The translations under genes were made by a program, and so were the position numbers. Positions 22,506 to 33,820 of a DNA stretch of 64,000 bases are shown in pieces. The notes under the pieces were generated by a model. It had not been told where the DNA came from and did not search any database. It saw only the letters and a list, made by a program, of their open reading frames with translations. The stretch comes from Elephas maximus indicus (Eukaryota; Chordata; Mammalia; Proboscidea; Elephantidae). Each line of letters opens with the position of its first letter. Within the stretch, counting starts at the first letter, position 1. The stretch covers positions 30,060,768-30,124,767 of the forward strand of contig NC_064831.1 of assembly GCF_024166365.1 (NCBI RefSeq). The letters run 5' to 3'.

Positions 22506-23302
22506 GCCAAGGGAATGGAAGAGTTTGTGGAGGGAAAGAACATGGAGAGAGATGAGACCTAAGGACAGAACTTCACCGGAGAGGTTGCCATAAAGTTCCG
22601 GGTGTCTTCTGGGCCCATGGCCCCTTTCTGTGAATCTTTCTTTCCACATGACATTGTGGTTCTTTCTGTATCTATCAAGTATAGCCAGCTGGGCTGTGCC
22701 TGACTACTAGAGTAGTGCTCAAGACAAAGGCAATAGGTACAGAATGAACATGCGGCAGAACTCTGAGGAGCCTTGATGCAAAACCATGTCCTTGGACAAT
22801 GACAAATTGACCCAGTAGGGTCTTCTAATGGCAATGATAAGCCTAAGTGCACACAGAGAGTGTAGGCCATTTGAGCTGTGGCTGTATCCTAAACATTCAC
22901 TGAGTTATTGTTGCAGTCCTCAGATTTCTGGTGTGCACCACACTCTCGGAAGACCAATCCTCAGAATGACTACCACCAAGGAGAAGGAGCTGCATTCTAC
23001 TGCCTCAAGTTCACTTGCATCCTTGAGATAAACACCTCCAAACTGAAGATAACCTTCTCATAGCCTTTCAGATAAAACTACCCTGAAATTTTGAGAAGAC
23101 TGACCCATAGACGAAGCTTAGAGAAGTCGTTTACGAAGGAAGTCAGGAAAGAAAATACACCTACACCTAACTTACTGACTATTTCATTATCTGACATTTT
23201 ACATTTATGACAATAGTAAAAAATCTAATATTTTGCACATTAAGAACATACGTCTGGCAGTAGCAAACATCAAGGTACAAAGCAAAAGTAACGTAGGCTC
23301 TG

Positions 23303-23480
23303 TTGGTTAAGGTTGTGTGTCAGTGTGGCTGGGTCATGATTTTCAGTTTGGCAGTTATGTAGTGATGTATTTTGACAGTTATGTAATGATGTATTCATCC
23401 TCCATTTTGTGCTCTGATGTCATCCTCTATTTTTGCATAATGCCAATTTTTGCATAATGACCTGGTCTTTGGAACCTAAG
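23303..23480 (+). mobile_element. LTR fragment related to the ERVL-type LTR
   Basis: GGTTAAGGTTGTGTGTCAGTGTGGCTGG, TTTGGCAGTTATGTAGTGATG and ATCCTCCATTTTGTG occur in the same order in both LTRs of the provirus at 23.83-30.79 kb. Only the first third of the LTR is present. It lies 350 bp left of the provirus in the same orientation. Confidence 0.7.
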
Positions 23481-23832
23481 CATGTCAGTTAGTGAGGAGT
23501 GGATGTAAAGTCATTTGAAAGAGACAGAGAGAAAAGTCCAAAGTGTAGGAAAAGAAGTAGAAGAATGCAAAACTAAGCAAGGAGGAAATTTCAAGGAAGA
23601 AATAGTTGACATTATCAACTCTCTCAACCACACCACAGCTCTTGAGTTAGAAATGACAATGCTATTATGTCATTTGTGTAGAACACACATTCTCAACAAG
23701 GCAATATCAAAACTGGATCTTGAGGGACCAAGAAGTTCTTAGATATTACAATGGTTTGTGGCCCTCCAAAGGACTATAGTACATAAACAGATATGCAGTA
23801 TAGCTCTGTTGTTAAAATTTCATGTGGCGGTA

Positions 23833-24370
23833 TGACAGTTAAAGTTGTGTATCAGCTTGGCTGAACCATGATTCTTAGTGGTTTGGCAGTTATGTAATCG
23901 TGTAATTTGGCAGTTATGTGATGATTTAGTTATCCTCCATTTTGTTATATAATGTGATCACCTCCATGATGCAATCTGATGTGATCAGCCAATCAGTAGT
24001 AAGGGGCATTTCCTCAGGGGTGTGGCCTGCATCCAATATATATGAATGTTCTGGCAAATCTTGCTGGCTTTGCTCACTCTGAATCCTTCATTCAGCTGAT
24101 CATCATCTGATCTCTGGTTTGTGAGACTTGAGCTAGCAGCTTACCTGCCAATCTTGGAATTTTTCAGTCTCTGCAGCCTGTGAGCCAGTGGCCTACCGAC
24201 TACCATCTGAACTGCTGATCTTGGGTTCGTCAGCCCCTGCAGCTACATGAGTCAGAAGAAGCCTCCGGCCTGACACCTGACCCATGGACTTGGGACTTGC
24301 CAGCCTCTACAACCTTGTGAGCCATTTCCTTCACTGGTTTTGCTTCTCTGGAGAACCCAGCCTAAGACGT
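23833..24370 (+). mobile_element. 5' LTR of the ERVL-type provirus
   Basis: Begins TGACAGTTAAAGTTGTG and shares long blocks with 30056-30788: TTTGGCAGTTATGTGATGAT, ATCCTCCATTTTGT, GGCCTGCATCCAATATATA (a TATA-like box), CTTGCCAGCCTCTACAACC. It ends near CTGGAGAACCCAGCCTAAG, just before the primer-site-like sequence. Confidence 0.85.
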
Positions 24371-24579
24371 TTGGTACTGAGAATGGTTCTAGAGAAACAA
24401 AATTGTAAGGATGAGTTTCCTAAATTGCTTCTCAAGTTTAGTTAACGTTGAAGATGTTGATGACTCCGCTTCTAGTAGTAAAGAGGACACTGCTAATCCA
24501 TGGCATGAGGTGGCAATAGAAATACGCAAAATGTCACCACCAATAGATCAGGTATAGGTAAGAAGCTAGACTCTGGGTG

Positions 24580-26110
24580 ATCGCATGTTTGATACCTTTC
24601 TACGATTTTGTTGTGATGAAAAATATAAGGAAGCTGGTTGGCTGGTCCTACTTTCACTACACAAAGTGGTGAAAGAAAGAGATGAGCTCAGGGCTTCAGA
24701 GTCAAGGCTGAAGCACTATATAAATGACCTCAAAGTTTCCACTTGTGCCTTGAAAGAAAGCCTTATTTCTTGTAGTAATAGAGCTGATATTGCTGAAAAC
24801 CAAACCCAGAGTCTTATCATAAGAGTGGTTGAATTACAATGCTAATGAATTCCCAGCCTTGAATGGTGTGTGAAGTTAAGTGAGGGCATTGATTGAGAAA
24901 AATGGGTCCTGAAACTTGGAATGGGGACATATGGGCAGATGATCAGGAAGCTGGGGACACTGAGCCCCTAAATTCTGTTGAATCTCCCCTGCCAACAGAA
25001 TCAACCCTATCACTTCCATCTTAATAGATTATTCCATCTTTGTCTGCTAAGCCACCCTCCCCAGTAAAACTGTTATCCTCTCCATCCCCCTCTGATGAGA
25101 TTAACCCAGCTGTGTCTGAAGAGCCTTTGTCTGAGTCGTTCCCTGGGGAGGTGTCTGAGCCATTGCCTGGCGCATTGCCTGAGGCGGATGGCTTATAGGA
25201 CATTGCTGAATGTTCTCAGAATACATCCCCACCACCCATTTTGCTTATAGATCTATAACTAGACATAAGTCTTAGTGAACCCCAAAAGGTAAAATACAAA
25301 CTGTGACCCAGCTACATTCTAAGAGAACTGCTTGACTTTTCTAATACGTACAAACAGAAATCTGGTGAATATGTGTGGGAGTGGCTATTAAGGATGTGGG
25401 ATAAGGGTGCAAGGAACATAAAGTTGGATCAGTCTGAGTTTATTGATATGGGCCCACTAAGCACAGGTTCATCATTCAATATCTCAGGTCAAAAGGTTAG
25501 GAAAGAATCCAATAGTTTATTTGGTTGGTTCGCTGAAGCATGGATTACACAGTGGCCTACACTAAATCAAGTTGAAGTACGAGACCTACCTTGGTATACT
25601 GTAGAAGAAGGTATCCAAAAAAAAAAAAAAAAAATCCAAAGGCTTAGGGAAATTGTCATGTTAGAGTGGATTTTTCAGGTTAGACCCACAGACCCACACG
25701 TGAAATGTCCAGAGGACACAACTGTTACCACAATGATGAGGAACAAGTTTGTGAAGGGCGTTCCAGCATCCTTGAAGACCGATGTGATTGCAATTTTATG
25801 TAAGTCAGATTTGACAGGAAGAGCTGCCCTAACTGAATTAGGACACCTAACTACGATGGGGCTGATTGGACCTCATGGTGGTAGGGGATAAGTGGCAGCA
25901 CTCAATCAACAAAGACAAGGTGGGCGTGGTTACTGTGATAAACAACTGAGTCAAAGCAGTAATCAGAATAGTCTGATTCGTATGGACTTATGGAGTTGGC
26001 TACTTAGTCATGATGTCCCTAGGAGTGAAATAGATATGAAATCTACTATTTACTTGATCTGTACAAGCAGAAGAATTCTAGTTCAAGCGAATGGCAGTCT
26101 AACCTGAATT
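24580..26110 (+). pseudogene. ERVL-type gag remnant
   Basis: Broken open stretches at 24585-24845 (helical, E/K-rich) and 25373-25891 (WEWLLRMWDKGARNIKLDQS with EFIDMGPLS), the latter matching the ERVL capsid region in general character. An A17 run at 25619-25635, likely slippage, and several stops interrupt it. No zinc knuckle is evident. Confidence 0.7.
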
Positions 26111-26229
26111 ACCAGAAAAGAGAGTCAGTCAATTCCCAAACTTAAGCCAGTTTACAAACTCGCAACCTGTTTTATGAAGGAGATGCCAGGTACCCTGAAG
26201 AAGGACCCCACTGCACTTCCAAAAATGTA

Positions 26230-26560
26230 TACCATTAATCTTTCCCCCAGACTTTCCCAAAGGGATCTACGGTGTTTTACAACAGTGACCATTCCTTGGG
26301 GAAAAGGAAATAATCAGATTTTTCCAGGATTACTGGACACTGGCTCTGAACTGACACAAATTCCAGGAGACCAAAACATCCCTGTGGCCCATCAGTCAGA
26401 GTGAGGACATATGGGAATCAGGTTATTAATGAAGTCTTAGCTCATGTTCATTTCACTGTGGGTCCAGTGGGTCCACGAATCCATCCTGTAGTTCCAAAAT
26501 GCATCATTGGAATAGACATACTCAGCAACTGGTAGAACCCCCACATTGGATCCCTGACAT
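26230..26560 (+). pseudogene. ERVL-type protease remnant
   Basis: An aspartic-protease signature LLDTGSELT is present (DTG at 26336-26344). The frame stops at 26402, and the following part (CIIGIDI-like, near 26500) is in another frame. Confidence 0.75.
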
Positions 26561-26699
26561 GTGAAATAAGGTTTATTTTGGTAGCAACAACTAAGTGGAA
26601 ACCTTTAGAACTGCTCCTACCTAGGAAAATAGTAAACCAAAGCAATACTGGACTCCTGAAGGAATTGCAGAGATTACTTCCATCATCATGAAGAATGCA

Positions 26700-28455
26700 G
26701 GGGTGATGACTGCCACCACATCACCATTCAACTCACCTATTTGGCCTGTGTAAAAAACAGATGGATCTTGGATAATGACAGTGGATTATTGAAAACTTAA
26801 CTGGGTGGTAATTCCAACTGCAACTGCTGTTCTAGATGTGGTTTCATTGCTTGAGCAAATTAATACATCTCCTGGTACCTGGTATGCAGCTGTTGATCTA
26901 GCCAATACCTTTTTCTTCATACATGTTTCAAAGGACCATCAGAAGCAGTTTGCCTTCAGCTGGCAAGGGCCAACAATACACCTTCAGCATTCTACCTCAG
27001 AGGTGTATCAACTCTCCAGCACTACATCATAATTTAGTCTGCAGAGAACTTGATCGCTTTTTGCTTCCACAAGACATCACATTGGTCCATTACATTGATG
27101 ACATTATGCTGATTGGATCTAGTAAGAAAGAAGTATGAGTGACTCCAGACTTATTGGTAAGACATTTGCATGCTAGAAGGTGGGAAATTAAACTGACAAA
27201 AATTCAGGCACCTTCCACCTCAGTGAAATTTCTACAGGTCCAGTGGTGTGGGGCATGTTGAGATATTCCTTCTAAAGTGAATGATAAATTGTTGTATCTG
27301 GCCCCTCCCACAACTAAAAAGGAGGTGCAATGCCTGGTGGGCCTCTTTGGATTTGGGAGGCAGCATATCCCTCATTTGGGTATGTTACTCTGGCCCATTA
27401 AATAACTCGAAAAGCTGCTAGTTTTGAGTGGGGCCAAGAATAAGAGAAGGCTCGGCAACAGGTTTAGGCTGCTGCGCAAGCCACTCTGCCACTTGGGCCA
27501 TATGATCCAGCTGATCCAATGGTGCTTGAAGTGTCAGTGGCAGACAGAGATGCTGTTTGGAGTCTTTGGCAGGCCCTTATTGGTGAATCACAGCACAGAC
27601 CCTTAGGATTTTGGAGCAAAGCCCTGCCATCCTCTGCAGATAACTACTCTCCTTTTGAGAAACAGCTCTTGGCTTGTTACTGGGCCTTAGTAGAGACTGA
27701 GTGCTTATCCATGGGCCACCAGGTCACCACGCAGCCTGAGCTGCCCATCATGTACTGGGTGTTGTCTGACCCATAAAGTCATAAGCTCAGATGTGCACAG
27801 CAGCACTCCATCATTAAGTGGACCAGGTATATATGAGATCGGGCCCAAGCAGGACCTGAAGGCACAAGTAAGTTGCATGAGGAAGTGACCCAAATGCCTA
27901 TGGTCTCCACTCCTGTCACATTACCTGCTCCCTCCTAGTCTGCACCTATGGCCTCATGGAGAGTTTCTTATGATCAGTTGACTGAGAAAGGAAACTCATG
28001 CCTGGTTTACAGATGATTCTGTGCAGGCACCGCTCAAAAGTGGACAGTGGCAACACTACAACCCCTTTCTGGGACCTCCATGAAGGACGATGGTGAAGGG
28101 AAATCCTCCCAATGGGCAGAACTTCAAGCAATGTACCTGGTCGTTCACTTTGCTTAGAAGGAGAAATGGCCAGATGTATGATTATATACTGATTCATGGG
28201 CTCTGGCCAATAATATGGCTGATTGGTCAGGAACTTAGAAGGAACATGATTGGAAAATTGGTGACAAGGAAGTATGGGGAAGAGGTATATAGATAGACCT
28301 CTCTGAAAGGGCCAAAGAAATGAAGATGTTTGTGTCTCATGTGAATGCTCACCAAAGGGTGACCTCAACAGAGGAGGATTTTAACAATCAAGTGGATAGG
28401 ATGACACGTTCTGTTGAAACCACTCATCATCTTTCCTCAGCCACTCCAGTCATTG
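26700..28455 (+). pseudogene. ERVL-type reverse transcriptase/RNase H remnant
   Basis: The RT catalytic motif YIDD lies at 27091-27102 in [12 protein letters not shown]; upstream [20 protein letters not shown] marks the motif A region with its Asp. RNase H-like sequence follows around 27.55-28.4 kb (FWSKALPSSADNYSPFEKQL, a connection/RNase H feature). At least five frame changes or stops. Confidence 0.8.
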
Positions 28456-29290
28456 CCCAGTGGTCTGATGAACAAAGTGGACATGATAGCAGGGATGGGG
28501 GTTATGCATGGACTCAGCAAAATGGATTTTCACTTGCTAAAGTTGACTTGGCTACAGTCACTGCTGAGTGCCCAACCTGCCAGCAGCAGAGAACAAGACC
28601 AAGTCCCCAGTATGGCACCATTCCTCAAGGTGATCAGCCCTCAACCTGATGGCAGGCCTTGATTACATTGGACCACTCCATCATGGAAATGGCAGCATTT
28701 TGTTCTTACTGGAATAGACACTTACTCTGGATACAGATTTGCCTTCCCTACACTCAATGCTTCTGCCAAAACTACTATCCATGAGCTTACAAAAAAAAAT
28801 TACCATGTAGTCAATTCTAACTCATAGTGACCCTATAGGACAAAGTAGAACTACCCCACAGGCTTCCGAGGAGCAGCTGGTTGACTTGAATTGGCTACCT
28901 CTTTGTTAGCAGCCAAGCTCTTAACCACTCTGCCAGAGAATGCCTTATCTACTGCCATGGTATCCCACATGGCATTGCCTCAGATATAGGGACTCGCTTC
29001 ACAGCTAATGAAGTGCGGCAATGGGCCCATGCTCATGGAATTCACTGGTCTTACCATGTTCCCCATCATCCTGAAGTAGCTGCCTTGATAGAACAGTGGA
29101 ATGGTCTTCTATAGACACAAATACAGCATCGGCTAGGTGGCAGTACCCTGCAGGGTCAGGGTAATGTTCTCCCACAGGCTGTATATGGTTTAAACAGGCA
29201 TCCAGTATATGATGCTGTTTCTCCCACAGCCATGACTCATGGGTCGAGGAATCAAAGGGTGGAAATGGTAATGTCACTACTCGCTATTAC
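28456..29290 (+). pseudogene. ERVL-type integrase remnant with SINE insertion
   Basis: Codons for the catalytic triad survive: Asp at 28717-28719 (GIDTYSGYRF), Asp at 28983-28985 (SDIGTRFTA) and Glu at 29091-29093 (IEQWNG), the last two 35 residues apart as expected for a D,D-35-E core. The upstream CPTCQQQR part is the zinc-binding end. A reverse SINE (28791-28937) separates the first Asp from the rest, and an in-frame TAG lies near 29113. Confidence 0.85.
28791..28937 (-). repeat. Afrotherian SINE, type A, inserted in integrase
   Basis: Reverse copy from the A-run and CCATGTAGTCAATTCTAACTC to CTTAACCACTCTGCC. The head GCCACCAGGGCTCC is missing. Confidence 0.85.
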
Positions 29291-29338
29291 CCCTCGTGAC
29301 CTACTCATAAAATTTTTGCTTCCTGTCCCTGTGACCGT

Positions 29339-29722
29339 ATGCTTGCAGGTCTAGAGGTCTTAGTTCCAAAGGGAGGAATGCTCCCACGTAGAGACACATC
29401 ACTGATTCCATTGAACTGGAAGTTAAGAATGCCACTTTGGCTCCTTATTGCTCTAGATCAACAGGCAAAGAAGGGAGTTACCGTACTGGCTAGTGTGGTT
29501 GATCCTGTTTACCAAGTGAAAATCAGATTGGTATTGCATAATGGATGTCAAGAAGAGTATGTCTGTAATACAGAAGATCCTTTAGGGCATCTCTTAGTAC
29601 TACCATGCCCTGTGATTAAAGTCAGTAGAAAACTCCCACAACCCAATTCTGTCATGCCTGCGAATGGCCCAGACACTCCACGAATGACGGTTTGGGTCAC
29701 CCCACCAGGCAAAGAACCATGA
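29339..29722 (+). pseudogene. ERVL-type dUTPase remnant
   Basis: An open stretch of 127 codons after integrase. KKGVTVLASVVDPVYQ resembles the conserved dUTPase GVT-x-G-x-IDPxY segment, with Ser and Val in place of Gly and Ile, and LLVLPCPVIKV follows. ERVL elements are known to carry dUTPase here. No start signal for separate expression; part of a pol reading frame. Confidence 0.75.
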
Positions 29723-30055
29723 CCAACTGAGTTGCTTGCTGAGGGTAAAGGGAGTACAGAATGGTGGTGGAAGAAGGTCGTTCTAAATTAAATACCAGCT
29801 ATGACTGCGTGACCAGCTGCAGAAATGAGGACTGTAATTGTTATGAGTATTTCTTGTATGTGTGCATCAAATATTTTTGCTTTCTTCACTTATAAAATAT
29901 AAGATGTAAACGAGACTAGCGTGTTTTCAGTTGTGTGTTTGTTGTATTGTGTTAGGCACAAGTATGACTTTGTAGTTGTCTTTATTTTTTTATTTAGGGA
30001 TGGTGTATGGTGTAAGCAGATGTGAACAGGTGCCAAATTGACAAGCGCTGGACTA

Positions 30056-30788
30056 TGATGGTTAATGTGTGTCAACTTGGCTAAGGAGCCCTGGTGGCAC
30101 AGTGGTTAAAGCGCTTTACTGCAAACTAAAAGGTCAGTGGTTTGAAACCACCAGTGGCTGTGCAGGAGGAAGATGTGGCAATCCACTTCTATGAAGATGC
30201 ATAGCCTTGGAAACCCTATAGGGTCACTATGAGTCAGAATCAACTCAACGGGAGTGGATTTGGTCAACTTGGCTGGACCATGATTCTCAGTGGTTTGGCA
30301 GTTATGTGATGATGTAGTTTAGCAGTTATGTAATAATGTAGCTTGGCAGTTATGTAATGATGTAGTTATCCTCCATTTTGTGATATAACATAATCACTTC
30401 CATGATGTGATCAGATGTGGTCAGCCAATCAGTTGTAAGGGGTGATTCCTTGGGTGTGTGGCCTGCATCCAATATATACGGGCATTCTGGCAAAGCCCGT
30501 TGGCTTTTGCTCACTCTGAACCCTGCATCCAGCCCACCATCTAACCTCTGGCTATTGGGACTTGCGCTAGCAAGCTTAGCTGCCGATCTTGGGATTTGTC
30601 AGCCTCAGCAGCCTGTGAGGGTGCGAGCAGCCTGCCGTCTGATCTGCTGATCTTGAGTTCATCAACCCCTGCAGCTACATGAGTCAGGAGAAGCCTCTAG
30701 CCTGATGCATGACCCATGGATTTGGGACTTGCCAGCCTCTACAACCACATGAACCATTTCATTGAGATAAATCTCTCTCTCTCTTTCT
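30056..30788 (+). mobile_element. 3' LTR of the ERVL-type provirus, SINE-interrupted
   Basis: Begins TGATGGTTAATGTGTGTCAAC, is interrupted by a SINE at 30083-30262, and runs to GATAAATCTCTCTCTCTC. Past CCATTTC it differs from the 5' LTR: this copy has a (CT)n stretch, the 5' copy has TTCACTGGTTTTGCTTC. The far end (…GAGAACCC…) is missing. Confidence 0.82.
30083..30262 (+). repeat. Afrotherian SINE, type A, in the 3' LTR
   Basis: Flanked by perfect 12-bp target duplications GTCAACTTGGCT at 30071-30082 and 30263-30274. Long form with GATGTGGCAATCC. Confidence 0.95.
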
Positions 30789-31009
30789 ATAAGACAGGAA
30801 GGGAACTGATTAGGAAAAAAAGTCTAAAACAGCTCCTTACAGGGACAATAATGAAATAAAAGGTTGAGAAACACTGGTGTTTATCTTCCAAACCAGGACA
30901 CTTCTGAGAATGAAGTAGGTGCTATTTATATTGATACTGGCATAAAGCAGGATTGTCCTCATCAATTATGGGACAACTTGGAATTTCCATAGTACTTTGT
31001 TAACTCTTC

Positions 31010-31150
31010 TTGGCTGCTAACCAAAAGGTCAGCAGTTCGAATCCACCAGCTGCTCCTTGGAAACTCTTTGGGGCAGTTCTACTCTGTCCTGTAGGGTTGC
31101 TATGAGTCAGAATCGACTTAATGACAATAGGTTTGGCTTTAGGGGTTTTT
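31010..31150 (+). repeat. Afrotherian SINE, type A, 5'-truncated
   Basis: Starts TGGCTGCTAACCAAAAGGTC; ends GACAATAGGTTTGGCTTTAG with a T-rich tail. Confidence 0.88.
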
Positions 31151-31494
31151 TTTTATTAACTCTTAGGACTCTTCTAATTTACTGTTTTTTAGTTACTGGA
31201 TCTTTTAACTTTTTTATCTGGGATGCAAATCCCTTGGGAGCAGGCACGGTAACTCATTCTTTGCTACCCTGCCTTACCTCTCACCATTTCTTCTTGAGCA
31301 TCATATGGTCTCACCTGCTGAACTACTTGTTTTTCCCTGGACAACCCACGCTCTCTTGTCCTCTTTCACCCCAACTGGCCTCGCATTTACCTTTTCCGTG
31401 GCTGATTCTTGTCCTTTGGAGCTTTGTTCAGACATCATCTGCTCTGTGAATCCCTCTCTGACTTTCTAAGGTTGGGTTAGGCCCTGTGCATACT

Positions 31495-31820
31495 GTAGAG
31501 TTGTACAATCCCATATGGTTACCACTAGCCACAAGTGGCGATTAGGACTTGAAATGTGGCTAGTCTAAATTAAGACATGCTGTAAGGGTAAAATGCCCAC
31601 TGGATTTTGGAGATTTAATATGAAAAAAGAATGTAAAACATTTCATTAATACTTTTTAAATACTGATTACATATTGAAATATTTTGGATACATTGGATTA
31701 AATAAAATACATTGTTGAATTTCACCTGTTTCTTTTGCTGTTACTTTAATATGGCTTCTAGAAAATCTAAAATTACATACATAGTTCGTGTTACATTTCT
31801 TTTGGACAGTAATGCTCTTG
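31495..31820 (-). mobile_element. Non-autonomous hAT-like element, copy 1
   Basis: Reverse complement of the element at 55200-55530: CCACAAGTGGCGATTAGGAC, TTTGAAATGTGGCTAG, TTAAATAAAATACATTGTTG and the end CTTTTGGACAGTAATGC pair with it. Family name uncertain. Confidence 0.7.
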
Positions 31821-31829
31821 ACTATTTAT

Positions 31830-32625
31830 CACACAGATGGCCCTTGAGTCTCTTTTCCACTGATACTCTCTAGATAATTTTAACCAGTCTCAGGGTGTTA
31901 GACGCCATCATAAACGGACAACTCCAGCATGTACCTGAATCTCAGACTCACACCCAACTGTCTATCCAATATTTTCTCTTAAATGTCAAATGAATGTTTC
32001 AGATTTAACATGTCCAAAAAAAACTATTTTCTCCCCTAAACCTATCCTTCCATCTTCCCTCTTAAAGTACCTACTCTAGCGTCTCAGGCCAAAAATCCTG
32101 AAGTAATTCTTGACTCCTATTTTTCTTTCTCACACAATACATTCAGTCCATCAGGAAATTGTTGGTTCTACCTTCAGAATATCTCCAGAATTTGACCACT
32201 TCTTACCCCCTCTCCCACTGCCATCCTGGTCCAGGCCTCCATCTTGTTTCTCTTGTATTATTGTCCCTAAAGTCTGTTCCCTGCGTAGCAGCCAAAGTGA
32301 CCTTTTCAAAACCTGAGTTAGATCACCTCAGCCTCCTCAAAACTCACTCAGAATAAAATCCAAGTTCCTGACCATGGCCCATGAGGCGCTCAGTAAGCTA
32401 GGCCCTGTCTCCTCTTTGATGCCACCCACCACGCTCCCCAGCTCACTCTGCTCCCATCTCAGGCCTGGTCACTTGCTGTTCTGTCTGGAATGTCCTTCCC
32501 CAGGTAACTGGATAGTTTGCACCCTCTTTGCAGTACTGTCATTTCCAGTTGTTTCCCTAACCAGACAGTAAGCTCTTTGGGGGTATGCTTTATTATTCAT
32601 CCTTAAATCCCTTTCATCTAATGCA
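31830..32625 (+). mobile_element. L2 LINE 3' region
   Basis: CTGACCATGGCCCATGAGGC, TCTCCTCTTTGATGCC, CTGTTCTGTCTGGAATGTCC and CCAGACAGTAAGCTCTTTGG are typical of the L2 3' end. The end of this copy (32530-32612) is repeated nearly unchanged at 33422-33504. Confidence 0.7.
32530..32612 (+). repeat. Local repeat, copy 1
   Basis: Begins GCAGTACTGTCATTTCCAG and contains ACCAGACAGTAAGCTCTTTG plus GGGGTATGCTTTATTATTC. Matches 33422-33504 with only a few mismatches over about 80 bp. Confidence 0.85.
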
Positions 32626-33420
32626 AAGCCTGGCTGCAAAAGCAGCTCTTTGCAGAGTTTATTGCATGCGTCCCTTCTAGCAGGAGGACCTCCCACCACA
32701 TATGTCCTTTTACTCTGCTGATTTTCCTTCTCACTTCTCACCACCTAACATCGTGTATACGAAGCTGGCTTCACGGGCCAAGGCCATCACACTGGGTCCT
32801 GCGCTTAGAAGGAACCCTGCACTTGGGGTTTGATGTTCTGCAGTTATCTAGAAGTTCTTAATGATTTTGTCTTTGAATTTGTGTTTGGTAAGTGAATCTG
32901 ATGGGACAATGGAACACATGCCGGGGAACTTGGAACCTCAGCTCATACATGGTGGTGCTGCCTCCCATCACCTCTGCCTCCCTGGCCTCATTCTCGGCTG
33001 CCCTCTCCTGTCCCACCCAGCAACCCCTGCCACTTCCACCTCTGGCTGGGGCTGGGCACAAGCAAGGAGAGGGTCTGAGCTGTGGGGTGAGGCCTTGACC
33101 ACCTGTGGGGGTCTGCATTCCCCCAGTGAGCATCCCCATATCCGAGTGTGACATTTAAATAGCAAATAAAAAACACCACAAAAAATTGAGAGACCATAGG
33201 AGAAAAGATTTTTCCTGTTTTTTGAATGAGGGCCCTTGCATTTTCATTTTGCACCAGAGCCCACAAATTGTGTATCTAGCCCTATATATTTCACTCATCC
33301 CAGTGGCATAAAGTGCCATAAGGACTTGGACTTTGTTTACTGCTATTCCCTAGTGCTTGGAAGAGTACCTGAACGTACTAGACTCTCAGTGAACGTTTGC
33401 CAATGAATAGAAAAGCAACC
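32626..33420. other. Intergenic between the local repeats
   Basis: GC-richer, overlapping ORFs on both strands around 32.86-33.27 kb with no recognisable domain. Nothing I can name. Confidence 0.4.
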
Positions 33421-33421
33421 C

Positions 33422-33560
33422 GCAGTACTGTAACTTCCAGATGTTTCCCTAACCAGACAGTAAGCTCTTTGGGGGTATGCTTTATTATTCATCCTTATAT
33501 CCCTTACGCCTAGTCCAAACCCTAGTGTACCACAGGTGCTCAGACATTTGTTAAATGACT
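33422..33560 (+). repeat. Local repeat, copy 2, with L2 end
   Basis: GCAGTACTGTAACTTCCAG then the shared block; continues CACAGGTGCTCAGACATTTG ... TTAAATGACTG, a better L2 terminus than copy 1. Confidence 0.8.
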
Positions 33561-33820
33561 GTAACAACATAAAAGACAGTAGGACCTGCTAACCTAGGCA
33601 TCAACAAGCTGTAGCTTTAATTGCACCCTGTCTGCTCCAGGAAAAGATGTATCTGGCCTTAAGTGAAATGAGATCCGGAAGGGCAATCTGAGATATGCTG
33701 AATTAAAAACAGAAGTGGTTTTTATCAGGAATGCCCCCACTCTTTCTGATTCTGAAACCCCTGAGGAGCCTGCAATGGCAATGATGCCTACCTGGTTAGA
33801 AGAAAATATAACAATGTAAA

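Larger units (their letters stand above)
23833..30788 (+). mobile_element. ERVL-type endogenous retrovirus, defective
   Basis: A 7 kb provirus: LTR, primer-site-like TTTGGTACTGAGAATGG, gag remnant, protease, RT/RNase H, integrase, a dUTPase at the pol end, then a second LTR. No env region fits between dUTPase and LTR, as expected for ERVL, where the dUTPase follows integrase. All reading frames are broken by stops and shifts, and two SINEs were inserted later (28791-28937, 30083-30262), so it is old and not functional. Sits between MND1 and TRIM2. Confidence 0.88.

Noticed and set aside
23515-23742. 75-codon K/E-rich ORF between LTR pieces, considered as a new gene
   Set aside because: It lies in LTR-flanked DNA and is short; more likely a retroviral internal scrap. 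Kept only as part of the LTR finding.
32861-33266. Opposed ORFs on both strands of 70-98 codons
   Set aside because: Overlapping open frames on both strands in GC-richer DNA, no recognisable domain, no splice context.
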